Assembly (NCBI GenBank): GCA_027257055.1
Contig: JAPVLO010000059.1
Location: forward strand, 4,960,001-5,024,000
Source of the DNA: Cephalopachus bancanus
Lineage: Eukaryota > Chordata > Mammalia > Primates > Tarsiidae
Length of the DNA: 64,000 nt
Direction of reading: 5' to 3'
Shown here: positions 1-11,885 of the stretch, piece after piece
Layout of the letters: every line of letters starts with the position of its first letter
Position numbering within the stretch: the stretch's first letter is position 1
Program-made: the position numbers and the translations under genes
Notes under the pieces: generated by a model
What the model was told of the DNA's origin: nothing
The model's database searches: none
Seen by the model: the letters and a program-made list of their open reading frames with translations, nothing else

Positions 1-1650
1 CTCCTTCACAGCCTCTCCTAGCATTTGAATCTCTGAGAAGTTCTCTTTGTTCTCCAATATGGTGCATGGTGCACCTTGGTGAATTTTGTTTTAGTCCTCT
101 TGCCCCATCGCAGACATTGGAGGACCATTGAAGGTTGGAGGATCACTTTGTTGAAAACCTGGGATCTCTTGAAAGACTTTTTCTTTGCTCTCCTGCACTG
201 CTCCTATTCATCAGAATAACACCCTTAAGCACTCAGTGAAACGCTATAGGTAAGAGCTGGTGAATGGGCACAAAGTTCCTCTGTGTTTGACGTTTCCAAA
301 GATTATAATAATCTCTCATGCTAACTCACATACAGTCATTAAAAGTTAGGATAGTTTATCCTAATCCATGTTTTAACAGATTCTTCTCCCTCCCACAGTT
401 CTAACAGGCCTGAAATAACTGTCCTCTCTTCAGAAGGTTTTTATTACTTTCTGAAATTTGGCTTTTTACGTTTCCTTGCACCCTCGGCATTCTGCAGCAT
501 ATCCAATTGTTCTTCTTAGGGTGAGAATGATGGTCTTCTAGATCCTAATCAGAAGAAAAGTTTTCTTTGGGTAATTTTGAATGACAGCTTCCAAATTCTA
601 AGATGTTGGAAATCTGAATAAACCATTGGTGACAAGGTGGGCATTATACATTTGTATAATCAGAAATTGTCTCACAACTCCTATTTTTAGCTCCTTTTTT
701 GATAGCTGAACGATAGCCTCAATTACCAACATGGCAACAACAAAAAGAAGGTGACGTAAGGTGAGATACCAACAGTAACTTAAGGCTATCCCAGTCAGCA
801 TCCAACACTGCTAAAGCATATTATAGTTCTGTCTTTTTGTTTTTTTGCTGCTTTATTTTTGTCATGATTGTTGTTTTCTATATAATAAGTACTATTTTTT
901 GAGGAAAAAAATTTCATCCTTAAATGACAGATGTTAAGGTGTTTACTTTTACTTTTAGCAAATGCATAGGAAGAAAATCTAAATTTTGACTATCAAGCCA
1001 AGTTAGCATCTCTGCTGGCTTTTCACACTAGACATATACTTATTTTGGATCTGCTGCTTTGATGCATAGGAAAGAGAGAGTGAGAAAACACACACAAAAA
1101 AAACCTTATATTCCAGAGAAGAAGTCTTTTAACAAGACACTAACTCCCTCTTGCTTACTCAAGAGTTCATGCCCTTCAGTGTCCTAGGTCCAACTTAAGT
1201 ACCTAATATTCCTGCCATATTAAGTAAATAACACACTTCACACATAAAGAGATTCTACTTACTTTTAAAAAGTCTAGGCTTCCTAGTACTTTCTCATATC
1301 TCTCAATGTTGTCCTTTTATAGTATGAACACTGCAGTCCCCAGAAAGTCTATTAAATCATCTACAAGGGCAAATGAATGACATTAAGTGCAAGGTGAGTT
1401 TGCAGCAGAATTGATTATTTCCTCAGCTGATATCAGTGGAAATCTACTGAGTCTCTACTGCATTCATGAAAAACAGATCATGTTTGACAAATGTGGCTGG
1501 ATATTTTTATACATTTCCGCTGTTGCCTGATAAGTAGAAGTGAGGGAGGTGGAATTTATCTGAATATTTGTAAAGTGCATGACACTGAGCCCATAGGTGG
1601 AGTGATTTGTGAAACTGAGTGATGCTTCCCTTTTTTGGAAGAGTAGAAGT
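1..1650. other. No recognised feature
   Basis: AT-rich single-copy-looking DNA. Short open frames on both strands lack family motifs or coding character. I recognise no repeat, RNA gene or promoter here, although very old repeats could be missed by eye. Confidence 0.5.
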
Positions 1651-1654
1651 CATC

Positions 1655-1885
1655 TAGCTCAATGCTTAGGAATATAGGCTTTGAAGTCACTCTTACCTGG
1701 ATTTGAGTCCAGACTGCACCATTTATTTGGGAAATCTTTATGCTTCAATTTCTTCAGGGTAATAGAGGCATCTATTATTAACCTCTAGCTATTCTTTTGA
1801 TTGTACACAATAGTGTGTATAGAATTTTTCACAGTGCCTGGCGTCCAGTTGGTTCTTACTAAGTGGTAGTTATGATGATAGATGA
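1655..1885 (+). mobile_element. MIR SINE fossil
   Basis: The stretch follows the MIR plan: the block TGGATTTGAGTCCAGACTG, a CTTCAATTTC segment, then ACAGTGCCTGGCG and a diverged 3' end. MIR is an ancient tRNA-derived SINE mobilised by L2 and no longer active. Spacing is near full length; sequence is heavily diverged. Confidence 0.8.
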
Positions 1886-2494
1886 AAATTAGAAGGTTTC
1901 AAGAAAACTCAATAGCAAGTATAGCAAAATAACTCTCAGGGACTTTCTTCAGTTGTGCTTGTATACTCATTTTATTCTAGCCTGGAGGTTTGATTGGATA
2001 TTTTCTGCCAGTACAATCGACTAGCAGAGAATCAGTTTCTCAAAATCTGTTCAACTTTGTAATAAGTGATAAGATTTAACAGGAGTGTCTTGTTTGCTAT
2101 TCTGTTTAGGTTCTGCACAGTTCAGTAATAAATGAAGTTTGTACCTTAGTGGCAAAGGAGGAAGAGAGAAATTCAGCTCCAAATTTCCCTGGGTGTTGGG
2201 GTGAGACCATCTGAAATCCAAAATGTTACATTGGGTAACTGGAAGCTGAATGTCTGAAGGTGGAGGAAAGAGAGGGCTGAGGTAGACATTTGCTATTTCT
2301 TGGGCTGATCACACCAAGATCTCAGTTACCAAGTCTGATATTTGTGCCTGTGCCTGTATCGGGTAAGAATGTTGTCTGGGGTGATTAGTAATACATTTTA
2401 CATAACAATGCCAAATAGAGCAAAAAAGAACAATTATTAATCTTGTCTCTGGTAATTTTGCTATTTCCTTACTTGCTTCCCATTACCAAAGTGA
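1886..2494. other. No recognised feature
   Basis: Unique-looking AT-rich sequence between two MIR fossils. No repeat or coding signature seen. Confidence 0.4.
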
Positions 2495-2680
2495 GGCAAG
2501 ATGCAGAAGTAAATAGTGGGTAAGGTAAGCCAAGAGGTTGGATCTGATTGTCTGGATTTGAATCTTTGCTTTACCTCGTTGTATTCACTAAGCTTCATCT
2601 TCCCCAGTTGAAAACCTGGAATAGCAATGCATAATACTGGAATTTTGTGAGTTAAAAGAAGATATGTAAAACATGGGGTT
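2495..2680 (+). mobile_element. Probable MIR fossil
   Basis: Contains a MIR-like core (GTCTGGATTTGAATCTTTGC) followed by a CTTCATCTTCCCCAG segment at MIR spacing. Strongly diverged, so subfamily and ends are uncertain. Confidence 0.55.
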
Positions 2681-3509
2681 CAATTAAAAGTTTAACTCTT
2701 CTTCATAATTCAGAAAAGAACGCTTAATCTTACACACACTCTCTATTAAGATTGAAGAGGCACAAAGAACCAGATTTCAAGTGAGGTGATTCGGGGCCAT
2801 AAACCACATTTTCAAAGGAGGCTCCATCCATTTTACTACTTTCAACCATGCACTCACAAAGGTTATCACTTTGGGTCTGCAGAGGAGAAGAAAAGGTGAT
2901 GAGATGGCATTTCTTATTTTCTTTCTTTCCTGAATTCAGGCTGAGTACACGGCTGTGTGCAAGACCTTTGAAATCTGCAAGATAACATCAATGTCAATGC
3001 CAGAAATAAAACAGTGCCAAATCACTGATGACTGCCCTGGTTTAGCCAAGTATTGATCAGTCAAGACTTAAGGCTTGAAGATGTGTGCTGGGAGCTGCTC
3101 TGGAGAAGAAAACAAAACAAAACAGTGGTTGTAGAGGAAACATGCCAGCAAAAGCATGCTCATCCTTCTGTCAGGTATGCCAGGAAGGCTCAAAGGGACC
3201 AAGGGACCACCTGCAGCAAATATCCATACTCAAGGCATCTTCCTCTATGAGTCCTTTTGTGGTTCCCCACTATTTCTAACCAAATGTAGAGTTAAATTAT
3301 TTATTTTAGTAGAGCAAATACTGACTTTGCTATTGTAATTATATAAAAAGTTATTATGCCAGAACAATAAAGTGGAGTCTTAACCCTGTGTCTAATTTAT
3401 CTTTGTAGTCCTCTGGGTTTAGCACTGAGCTTAAAATAATGATTCATTTAAAAAAATTGTTTACCATCTCGTTTACACTCTTGTATTTATTCATGTATAA
3501 AGACCATCC
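2681..3509. other. No recognised feature
   Basis: Contains three overlapping short open frames near 3.05-3.34 kb with no family resemblance. Their overlap in different frames suggests chance absence of stops. The stretch near 3.4 kb could be a decayed L2 tail but is too degraded to call. Confidence 0.4.
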
Positions 3510-3625
3510 AATCCAATTCATCATGCCCATTATGTAGATAAAAATATTAAGACTCAAAGCGGGAAAGGAACTTGCTGAGGATCACATCCATGATCAGTAG
3601 TTGAACAAGACTTGAGTTATTTTTA
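3510..3625 (-). mobile_element. Probable MIR fossil
   Basis: Reverse-strand MIR signature: GTAGATAAAAATATTAAGAC then GGAACTTGCTGAGGATCACA, matching the order of the reverse MIR motifs (ATGAGGAAACTGAGGC, then AACTTGCCCAAGGTCACA). Partial copy. Confidence 0.5.
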
Positions 3626-4479
3626 TTGTAAGCAACAGCTATCCATTGTAGTAACTTAAGAAATAGACAAATAAATGTACAAGTAAGAGAAATACTAGAC
3701 AAGTTATGAAACTGAATGAAGAGATGAAGACCCAGGTGATGGGAAAGACAGGAATGAGCGTCTTCAGTGGTCTCCTTTGCAGGAACTCATGAATTGTCTC
3801 TGTAGGATTCTGCCATCAGGTCTTTCAACCTTTGCCATCCATATTTGTGACAGTCTGAGATTCAAATTCCCGGAGGCAGAATCTTATTGTCATCAAGTCA
3901 AAGTACTGGTTCTCCACCTGAGTTGTGGTTAGGCACTCTGGACACCATCATTAACATCCTCCTAGAATACATGGGGTCAGAGTCAGGGTCAAATTTCCAA
4001 AGGATGAAGAGAAAACAGAAAGAAAAAACAACATGATGTGTGAAACAAGTATATACTCCATGTTCAAACAAGACAAACTTTTTTTCAAGGATAAATACTA
4101 AACTTTGAAACACAATTTTTAACTTTGTAGAAAGTTCAGAAACAGGCACCTGCTTGATATCAAATGGTTTCTTTAGAGTAGCTTCAGACTGATGGATAAT
4201 GATGAAGGCCCTTGGGGCCCCATCCTGCTTTTCTTCCTGAGACATGGCCCTGTTCCTGTGTTGGAAATTAAAAAAAAAACCCAAAATCCTGCTGTTCCAG
4301 GGCTTAACATATGTCTAGAGAATGACTCAGACATGATGAGGAAGGTACCTGGTATATAATATCTTAGCCCTTGCTGAGTGTTTTATTCACTTGGAAAATC
4401 CTATTTGCAGGATTTTTAAAAACTGTATTAGTCACATCTTGGACACAGCAAGGGTTAGTAAAACTATGATTCAGAGGGA
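3626..4479. other. No recognised feature
   Basis: Holds a 128-codon open frame on the minus strand (3898-4284). Its protein is low in recognisable motifs and rich in F/L runs that would arise from AT-rich DNA. I do not call it a gene. Confidence 0.4.
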
Positions 4480-4640
4480 AAGTGCAGTAGCCTGAAGATA
4501 AGAAGGAATAGGTTTATGTCCCTATTCCATCATTTGCTAGTTTGGACAAGCCTGCTTTACCTTCCTTGACCTCAGTTTGTTCATCTACATAATTAACTAT
4601 GATGTTGAATTAGATATTTCTAATGAAAGCGTATGACCAG
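4480..4640 (+). mobile_element. MIR-type SINE fossil
   Basis: Shows a MIR-like core (TTTGCTAGTTTGGACAAGCC) followed by CCTCAGTTTGTTCATCTAC and a tail of the MIR3 kind. Diverged and without clear ends. Confidence 0.5.
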
Positions 4641-4767
4641 TGAATGTGAAAATCAATGTTTTAAACCCTAATAAAGCTAAATTCTATTTTATGGGTAAGC
4701 TGTACTTTGATTCTCTTAAACGTAATTTTAGGACTTACATAAATAGGTAAGATTGATAGCAATCAAT

Positions 4768-5713
4768 ATTTTTTATTTTAAAGATGTTGGTTATAATTGA
4801 GGGTTAAGTATACAAATGTTTATTATGCAGGTACCATTGTTGACGAGGTGTGCCCCTCCCTCCCCTGGCTTTTTCCCTCTATTGTCATTCCCACTGCCCC
4901 TCCCCTGACAGTTTCCCACTACTGCTAATCCTTTCTTATAGTATTATGATAATTGTCAAGGTCTGCTTATGAGTGAGAACATATGGCACTCTGCTCTTTG
5001 TTTCTGTGATAGATCACTGAGTATGATAGACTATATGTCCATTCAAGTTGCTGCGAAGTCCATATGTTTGTTCTTCTTTATGACTGCATACTATCCCATT
5101 GTGTATATGTACCACATTTTTTTATCCAGTCCAGCTGCGTTGAATAGCATGGTTGGTTTCATGTTTTTGCTATTGTGAATAGAGCTGCAACAAACATGCA
5201 TGTGCAGGTATCTTTTTTGTGGAATAATTTGAGTTCCTCCGGTTATATTCCCAATAGGGGGGTTGCAGGGTCATATGGAAGATCAATTTCTAGTTCTTTC
5301 AGAAACTACCACACTGTCTTCCAAAGAGTTTGCACTAGTTTGCATTCCCACCAGCAGTGTAGAAGCATTCCTTTTTCTCCGTATCTCGCCAGCATCTGTT
5401 GTTTGTTTTATTAATGATGGCCATTCTTACTGGGTTTAGGTGATATTTCAGTGTGGTTTTGATTTGCATTTCTCCGATGATGAGTGAGGATGAGCACTTT
5501 CTCATGTGTCTGTTGGCTGCCTGTATATCTTCTTTTGAGAAGTGTCTGTTCATGTCTTTTGCTCACTTTTTAATGGGGCTGTTTGTCTTTTTCCTTTCAG
5601 CGCATTTGAGTTCTTTGTAGATTCTAGATGTTAGGCCTTTGTCAGATATACAGTTGGCAAATATTTTTTCCCATTCTGTGGTCTGTCTCCCTGCTCTCTT
5701 GATGGTTTCTTTT
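4768..5713 (-). mobile_element. 5'-truncated L1, lineage-specific family
   Basis: A minus-strand L1 running from its poly(A) side (4768) back into ORF2. Reverse translation of 5335-5553 gives the ORF2 C-terminal block [20 protein letters not shown]. The 3' UTR reads CCTCCCCTGACAGTTTCCC on the plus strand, the same UTR found in the L1s at 13.4, 16.8, 21.5 and 31.2 kb, and differs from human L1PA. The flanks carry a TSD, GAYAGCAATCAAT, at 4755-4767 and 5714-5726. ORF2 is interrupted, so the copy is dead. Confidence 0.93.
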
Positions 5714-5726
5714 GACAGCAATCAAT

Positions 5727-6299
5727 TTTTAAAAAATATACTGTTTTAATTGCACCTTTGTTCTGGCTTCAAGACAAAGTCAATCATCATTGAGATATTA
5801 TGGCTACTACTCTCTACCCACCAATGATGGTGTGATTGTTTTGAATGCCTGAGCAGTTAGATGCCCTCTCTTCTTACTACTACTTCCCCAAGGTTTTTGT
5901 CACTTGGACAAATGATGGGCACCAAGGTTAACAGGCCACCCACCATTTTGTGATTTTTATCAAGAACAGACATGTTAGGCAATGTTGACATTCAATCACA
6001 ACTCTTTTATCTCATTTGAGGCATTTGGGCAAGTTCCTCATGAATAAAAAAAATCAAGCAGCAAGTAAACATACTTTCTGAATAAAGGGAACAATTTTAG
6101 AGTGAGTTTGCAAATATCATATATCTTCTTTTATATGTATAATTTAACTTGTTTGGTGGGGCTCATAGTTTTAATAGTCATATTTTATTTGCATCCCTGA
6201 AAGAGAAAGAGGAAATTACACTGGATATCTCCATGAATAATCTGGGCGCTCTTCTAAATTCTGAGGATAGAGCTTTAAACCTTGTTCTCAAGGATTCTC
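5727..6299. other. No recognised feature
   Basis: AT-rich sequence between the L1 and the nested Alu pair. Nothing recognised. Confidence 0.4.
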
Positions 6300-6890
6300 A
6301 AAGTGGTGGGTGTGGTCACTGATGCCTGTAATCTCAGCACTTTTTGAGGTCAAGGTGGGAAGATTGCTTGAGGCCAGGAGTTCAAGACCAGCCTGGGAAA
6401 CAAATCAAGACCCTGTCTTTTCTTTTTCTTTTCTTTTTTTTTTTTTTGAGTTGGAGTCTCACTCTGTTGCCCAGACTGGAGTGCAGTGGCCGCTGCCGGC
6501 CACCACAGCCTCGACCTGCTGGGCTCTGGCGATCCTTCTGCCTCAGCCTTCCAAGTAGCCGGAATTACAGGCATGCGTTACCACGCCCGGCTGATTTTTT
6601 GATTTATTGTAGAGATGAGGTCTCGCTGCCCAGGCGGGTCTCGAACCCTCGGGCTCAGGCAATCCATTCACCTCAGCCTCCCAAAGGCGCGGTATTATAG
6701 GCTGAGCCACCGAGCCCAGCGACCCTGTCTTTTCAAAAATAAAAATAAAAATTAGCTGGGTATGGTGGTGCATGCCTGTAGTCTCAGCTATTTGGGACAC
6801 TGACACAGGAAGACTACTTGCAAGGAGTGCAAGGCAGCAGTGAGCCATGATTGTGCCACTGCACTCCAGATGGGGTGATCTCCATTATTC
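6300..6890 (+). mobile_element. AluJ-like element, split by a younger Alu
   Basis: Left arm at 6300-6422 (CCTGTAATCTCAGCACTTTT, TTCAAGACCAGCCTGGGAAA) and right arm at 6721-6890 (AATTAGCTGGGTATGGTGG, CCACTGCACTCCAG). The interruption at 6423-6720 is another Alu on the opposite strand. The duplicated target GACCCTGTCTTTTC sits on both sides of the insert, showing that the plus-strand Alu was present first. Confidence 0.92.
6423..6720 (-). mobile_element. Young Alu of a variant subfamily, nested in AluJ
   Basis: A complete minus-strand Alu: poly(T), GAGTTGGAGTCTCACTCTGT, through GAGCCACCGAGCCCAGC. It differs from human AluS/Y at several places: GGCCGCTGCCGGCC replaces the usual CGATC..GGCTCA block, and GATTTATTGTAGAGATGA replaces GTATTTTTAGTAGAGA. 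The same variants occur in the Alu at 50482-50754. The TSD GACCCTGTCTTTTC (6409-6422, 6721-6734) is still perfect, which suggests a fairly recent insertion. Confidence 0.93.
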
Positions 6891-8044
6891 CTTCAATGAA
6901 TAGTAATCAATAATCAATAGGTATAATCAGTATTTACCTGTAAGTTTGACGAAAAAACAACTTCTGCATAAGCAGGCCCAGCCAGGAGCTCAAGTAATCT
7001 GTTTGGTCATCTACCAATCGGGGTAGGGAGGGCATGAAGCAGATATAGGGGATAGATTTGTGGGGAATACTTGTTACCTTTCTATATGATCTGCAACTTT
7101 AAGAAATTTTTTTCCTGGTACTACTAGAATAAATTCATTAAAAGATAACCTAACGATCAGACTTATCTGCCACTTTGATATTATTAGACTTCAGGCAGCA
7201 AATGTCTCTCATTATAAAGAGGGAGTTATGGGCTCTTTCTCAGTGAACCATAAGACAATCTTATCTTCATTTTCATTCTTCCAGGTGGTTATGCTGAACA
7301 TGTAAATATTTCCCCCGCTGTGATTATTAGTGTGGCAGGGCAAAGATGTTCTATTTTAAAGATGTTGATAAAGTAGATAGAAGCATCAGGAATGCTGCAT
7401 GGGATAAGACTGTCCTGGCTGCCAGGGTCCTGGTTCATTTAGTGGTAGCAATGGGACTTTTGTGGGGGCAATGTTGAAGCTGTACTTTGGCTTAGTCGAG
7501 GTTTGTTTTTATGTGTCTCCTCAAATGAGCTGAAACATTAGGGTGCTACAGTATAAACTATATAGTATAGTATACAGAAACATTTTATAGACCTCAGGGG
7601 TATTAATTATAGTCTGACCTCTGAAGAGTCTGGGTTGAAAAACTGAGTATCTACGCTCTGTCTCTCTTTCATTCTCTCTCTGAGGCCATATGGTTTCTCA
7701 TTTCTATTTATTTCTGTACCTCAGCTTCATTCTTCTCTTTTTCAACACTCCTGCTGAATCTCCATCTCTGTCCATATGGCAGAAGACAGCTGCCCCAGCT
7801 TTCTCATTCACACGCCCTTGACATTGACATGTCAAATAGTGAATGAAGACTAAAACTCTCATAGTTTGGCTTTGAGTTCTCTGGACAGCCCAGTCAAACC
7901 CATTTTATCCACCTATGGTCCAAAAAGAAATTTCGTGGAAAACCTAATGCCCAAATATGTCCAAGAAAAAGGAATCCTTTACTGAGCATTGTAGTGAGCC
8001 CTTCATAAACATTGACTATTTCTGAAATTTACAGAAATCCGATG
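6891..8044. other. No recognised feature
   Basis: No repeat, RNA or exon signature that I can name. Ordinary AT-rich sequence. Confidence 0.4.
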
Positions 8045-8200
8045 AGGTCAATATTATGATCTCACTTTATATATAACTAAGTGCAGTCTCAAAGCAGTTA
8101 AGTAATTTGCCCAGAATCATACACTTGTAAATGGTAGCAGTGGAATTTGAATCCAGTTCTCTTTACCTTCAAAACTCTATGCTTTTTACCATGAACCCCT
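8045..8200 (-). mobile_element. MIR SINE fossil
   Basis: Reverse MIR motif chain: AAGCAGTTAAGTAATTTGCC, then CACTTGTAAATGGTAGCAG and GGAATTTGAATCCAG. Diverged but in the right order and spacing. Confidence 0.75.
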
Positions 8201-8209
8201 CTTTCTCTA

Positions 8210-8405
8210 AAACAGGACTTCTCAAATTACAGTCAGTATCAGAATCACCTGTCTGCCTCATTAAAACTCTGATTTCTGGGCCCATTGCCCAGAAATACTG
8301 ATTCTGTAGGTCTAGGGATGGGCTGGAGAATTTTCATTTATAGCAAACTCTCCTTTGAAGCTGATACTGCTGGCCCAAGGACCACACTTTGAGTAGAACT
8401 GCTTT
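8210..8405 (-). mobile_element. MER5A hAT-Charlie MITE
   Basis: Near full-length (about 190 bp) non-autonomous hAT element. Terminal CTTCTCAAA on the left and CACACTTTGAGTAG on the right echo the MER5 terminal inverted repeat (CAGTGGTTCTCAAA). Internal block GATTCTGTAGGTCTAGGG is diagnostic of the reverse orientation. It has no coding capacity. Confidence 0.88.
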
Positions 8406-8849
8406 AAACAATGAAGAAGTTAACCTTATGAATGACAAAATCCTTCTGAGTTATATGCATACCCCAGAAATAACCAGAATTTAAAAAGTTCTTGAGCTTA
8501 TTTATTTGCTTTGTCTAATCCCAATGTTTTGCTCATTCTACTTTTAACATATCTTCTTTCTAAAAGTGAAAAACCTTTTTGACTTAGGATATTTACTTTT
8601 TTGAGGGACTCTCAGGATCTCTGGATATATTCACTATCTTTGGAAACCATGAAGGACGTCACCTTGCATACTTTTTGTCCTTAACCCTCTACTTGAATTT
8701 TTAAAAAAATCACTATGATGCTCATCAGAGGAGTAATTTTGAATAACACTGCTTCAGTGGGGGGGGGTTACAGAGATCAGTTTTCGCAGCTAAGATAAAC
8801 ATGAACTTTAATCCATATATTTTTAAGAATTTGTTTGTGGGCAGCAAGG

Positions 8850-9215
8850 AGAATGAACTAACTACTGCTACATACAGCATCGTGGATGGGCTCACACATA
8901 AAGGGTTTCCCGAGAAAAGACAAACACAAGAGAGTATACTGGATGCTTCCATTTATAGAAAGCTCTACAACAGGTCAAATTGATCTATATGGCTAGAAGT
9001 CAGGACCACAACTCCTGTTGGGTTGACTGCAGAGTATAGGAGTGAGGGGTACACCACGAGGTGCTGGTGATGTTCTGTTTCTTGATCTAGATGCTGGTTG
9101 CATGGGCATTTTTAGTTCCTGGAAATTCGTTAGCTTGTATACTTATGAGCTGAGAACTTTCTGTTAATCTATTATATCCAGTATAAAGATTCAGAGTTGT
9201 TTAAAAAAAGTCATT
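8850..9215 (+). mobile_element. Old L1M 3' end
   Basis: Follows the 3' end of mammalian-wide L1M elements: GATGCTTCCATTTATAGAAA, GGCTAGAAGTCAGGACCAC, GATGTTCTGTTTCTTGATC. These correspond to the C-terminal end of ORF2 and the 3' UTR. Heavily diverged, so older than the L1s at 4.8, 13.4 and 16.8 kb. Confidence 0.75.
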
Positions 9216-9279
9216 TGTAGTAAAGCAATATATGAAATTATTATATATTGCAGACTGATTGCAAATATGCTAAACTTTC

Positions 9280-9445
9280 ACACCTAGAAAAGAAAACACT
9301 CCAAAATGTTAACCATGGCTGCCTCTGGATAGTGGAAATGTGGTTGGATTTACTTTTTATACTTTGTGCATTGTCTAAATTTTCTGCAGTGTACATGTAT
9401 TACCTTGTATCAAAGTATTTTAAAATATTAAGTTTTATTTAGACG
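9280..9445 (+). mobile_element. Second old L1M 3' UTR fragment
   Basis: AAATGTTAACCATGGCTGCC followed by ATACTTTGTGCATTGTCTAA and a tail matches another L1M-type 3' UTR as I recall it. The short open frame across it is a by-product. Confidence 0.6.
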
Positions 9446-9920
9446 TTTCTGTTTAAAAAACAAATTGATTTTATAAAAGCAGAATAAATAAGAGGACTCA
9501 GTCCCATCAAATTCAGAAACAGAAATCTACGGTCTGTAAATGTCTAATCTGTCAAAGCAAAAAAAGTGGCCGTGAGACTCGAGGGACCTTGACACTCACT
9601 TTATCACCCATAAATGATACTTCCCAAGGGCCACCTTCAACTTCTGTTGGTATTTATAAAGCAAAATTTATGAGGAATAGGCACTTGATGACTGAGGAAG
9701 TGATCATTTCATGAGGTTTGCAAAACAGGATAAAATGTTCAAGGACCAAGGGATAAAGAGTGATAAATGAGATTTTTGACCAAAATTCAGAGATGCTAAA
9801 AACTCCAGAAAATCTATCTTGTGTTCTTTAATACTTTTAATGTTTGTGATGGTCACAAAATTGAATAAAAATATAAATGTGTCCGGAATTTTTTTTACCA
9901 GAATTTTAAAAGCATTCTTT
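9446..9920. other. No recognised feature
   Basis: Unique-looking sequence preceding the target site of the Alu at 9935. Nothing recognised. Confidence 0.4.
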
Positions 9921-9934
9921 CATCATTTCTTCTT

Positions 9935-10302
9935 CCTCTTCTTCCTTTTCTTCTTCCTCTTCCTCCTCCTCCTCCTTCTGCCCCTCCTCCTGCTCCTCCT
10001 CCTTCTCCATCTCTTTTTGTTTTGTTTTGTTTTGAGACAGGGTTTTATTCTGTCACCCAGGCTGGAATGCAGTGGCACAATCATGGCTCACTGCAAGCCT
10101 CGCACTCCTTGCAAGCAGTCCTCCTGTGACACCATCCCAAGTAGCTGAGAATACAGGCATGCACCATCTTGCCCAGCTAAAGTTTATATTTTTTGAAGAG
10201 ATGGGTCTTGCTTTGTTACCCAGCTGCTCTTGAACTTTTGGTCTCAAGCAATCCTTCTGCCTCGGCTTCCAAATTTACAGGCATGAGTCACCACACCCAG
10301 CG
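9935..10302 (-). mobile_element. Alu with a degenerated polypyrimidine tail
   Basis: The Alu body (10034-10302) reads GAGACAGGGTTTTATTCTGT through GAGTCACCACACCCAGCG. Upstream on the plus strand, 9935-10033 is almost pure T/C (TTC, TCC and TTTTG units), which is the A-tail after mutation and slippage. The flanks carry an intact 14-bp TSD, CATCATTTCTTCTT, at 9921-9934 and 10303-10316. This shows that the pyrimidine tract belongs to the insertion. The open frame through the tract is low complexity. Confidence 0.93.
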
Positions 10303-10384
10303 CATCATTTCTTCTTGAAGGTCTAGGAGGACAAAACTTTTCAAAGAGGTTGTACATTTTATGTTAAGCATCCGATGTAAGGGA

Positions 10385-10580
10385 AAAGATGAAAATAATA
10401 GATACTGGGAACACCAATAAGGGGGAGAGGGAGAAGGAGGTTATGGTTCAGAAACTACCTATGGGGCACAATGTTCACTATGTGGGGAATAGGCCACCTG
10501 AGACCCAATCCTCACCACAATATAATCTATCCATGTAACAAGTACACATGTGTACCTCTTGAACTAAAATTTAAGAAAAG
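10385..10580 (+). mobile_element. L1 3' end (L1P/L1MA type)
   Basis: Contains GGGCACAATGTTCACTATGT, CAATATAATCTATCCATGTA and CATGTGTACCTCTTGAACTA, the standard 3' UTR and terminus of intermediate-age primate L1. This terminus differs from the lineage-specific L1s elsewhere in the window. Confidence 0.85.
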
Positions 10581-10734
10581 TTTCTTGAGAGCCAAAGAAG
10601 AAAAAAAGGATGACGATATGATCTTCTATTCTGATTCCTGCCTATTTCCTGGAATTTCACTAGCCCTGGAAACATCAAACACCCAAAGAAGGAAAGAGGA
10701 GCCGTTGGAGAAGAGATTCCAGTGCCAACCTGGC

Positions 10735-10925
10735 TGGCTAGGTGCACACAACTTTACTGCATTTGGGGTTTGAACCTTGGCTCTCCTAGTCATTATGTGT
10801 GTGACTTCGGGCGAAGTATTTAACCTCATCTGAACCTCAGCTATAAAATGTGAGCAATTTTTATTGCTTCCTCGCAGGGTTATTGTGAGGATTATAAAAA
10901 ATTACATGTGTACCAGATATTAATT
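10735..10925 (+). mobile_element. MIR SINE fossil
   Basis: TTGAACCTTGGCTCTCCTAG, GTGTGTGACTTCGGGCGAAG, then CAGGGTTATTGTGAGGATTA. This order matches MIR closely across most of its length. Confidence 0.85.
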
Positions 10926-11524
10926 TATTCCCTCTCATCTCCAAATTCAGCCTTCAATACCTCCTCAGCAATAGAGGTTTTATTTCCCTTAAGCATTTCT
11001 TCTTTACTATGAGCACAATGTTAAACTTTCTTAGTAGAGGTCACTGGAGGGACATTGGGGAGGAAAGAAGCTTTCTTGCTGGTTCCAGAAGCAGCACTGA
11101 CAGTCACTGATGTGGGTAGGAGGATATCCTGTGGGGCTTTGCCCCCATCATGAAACCAGACCATGAGTTCCCCAGTGACCTAACAGCCCTGGTTAGTCTC
11201 ATTTTCCCATGGTCCTCTCCATAGAACCTGCACATCCAGGCTTCCTGCCCATACCCTCCTAACTCCCTCTTCAAGCCTGCATGCCCAGTCACCAGCTGCA
11301 CCCCTCCTATACCCTAAGGGTAGCTTCCTTCTTGTCCTGCAACTGTGGACCAGCTCTGACCCAGCAAAATAGCAAATGTCTCTACTATATAGTGAGTTGC
11401 AATGATACCTGAACTCCAGCCTTGAAAAGGGGGCTCCCTTCCAAGTTTGTCCTTTTGGGGGTACTCTCCCCAAGCTCTCCTACCATATAGAGTTCTCTTA
11501 TAATATACTTTTTAAATCACAGGA
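10926..11524. other. No recognised feature
   Basis: Somewhat GC-richer unique-looking sequence. Overlapping minus-strand open frames (11104-11473) show no family motifs. Confidence 0.4.
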
Positions 11525-11730
11525 TTCAATACAGTGAGTTAAATAGGAAGCCCAGAGTCTACAAAAATACAGCTCTAGGGCCAAATCCAACCAGTGGCCT
11601 ATTTTTATAAAGCCTCTAGTCTAAGAACTTTTTTTTTTTTTTTTACATTTTTAAAGGATTGGAGGAGGAGGAACAGGAGGAGGATTTGGCCAAGAAAGAG
11701 AAGAAAAGGAGGAAGACTAGGAGAAACAGA
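11525..11730 (-). mobile_element. Probable hAT-Charlie remnant with purine-rich tract
   Basis: GGGCCAAATCCAACCAGTGG, ATTTTTATAAAGCCTCTAGT and TACATTTTTAAAGGATTGGA resemble a Charlie-group DNA transposon seen often in primate genomes. The right part (11650-11730) is a GGA/GAA-rich purine tract. Exact subfamily not assigned. Confidence 0.5.
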
Positions 11731-11799
11731 GCATATTTGGCATATATAACCTAAAATTTTTCTATCAAGTGCTTTATAGAATAAATGATCCAGACCTAC

Positions 11800-11885
11800 T
11801 GAAGAATACCCTAGCAATCTGTGTTTTAACAAACCTTTCTAGTGATTCTTTTGTAAGCTAAAGTTTGAGACCCACTGGATTGAGA
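11800..11885 (+). mobile_element. MER5A 3' fragment
   Basis: CTAGCAATCTGTGTTTTAAC, then TAAGCTAAAGTTTGAGACCC and ACTGG, is the 3' third of MER5A including its terminal repeat. It runs opposite to the copy at 8210. Confidence 0.8.

Noticed and set aside
3898..4284. 128-codon minus-strand frame
   Set aside because: Composition follows AT-rich DNA, and no homology or splice context is recognisable.
9819..10148. 109-codon frame rich in Phe and Leu
   Set aside because: It crosses the pyrimidine tract of an Alu tail and the Alu itself.
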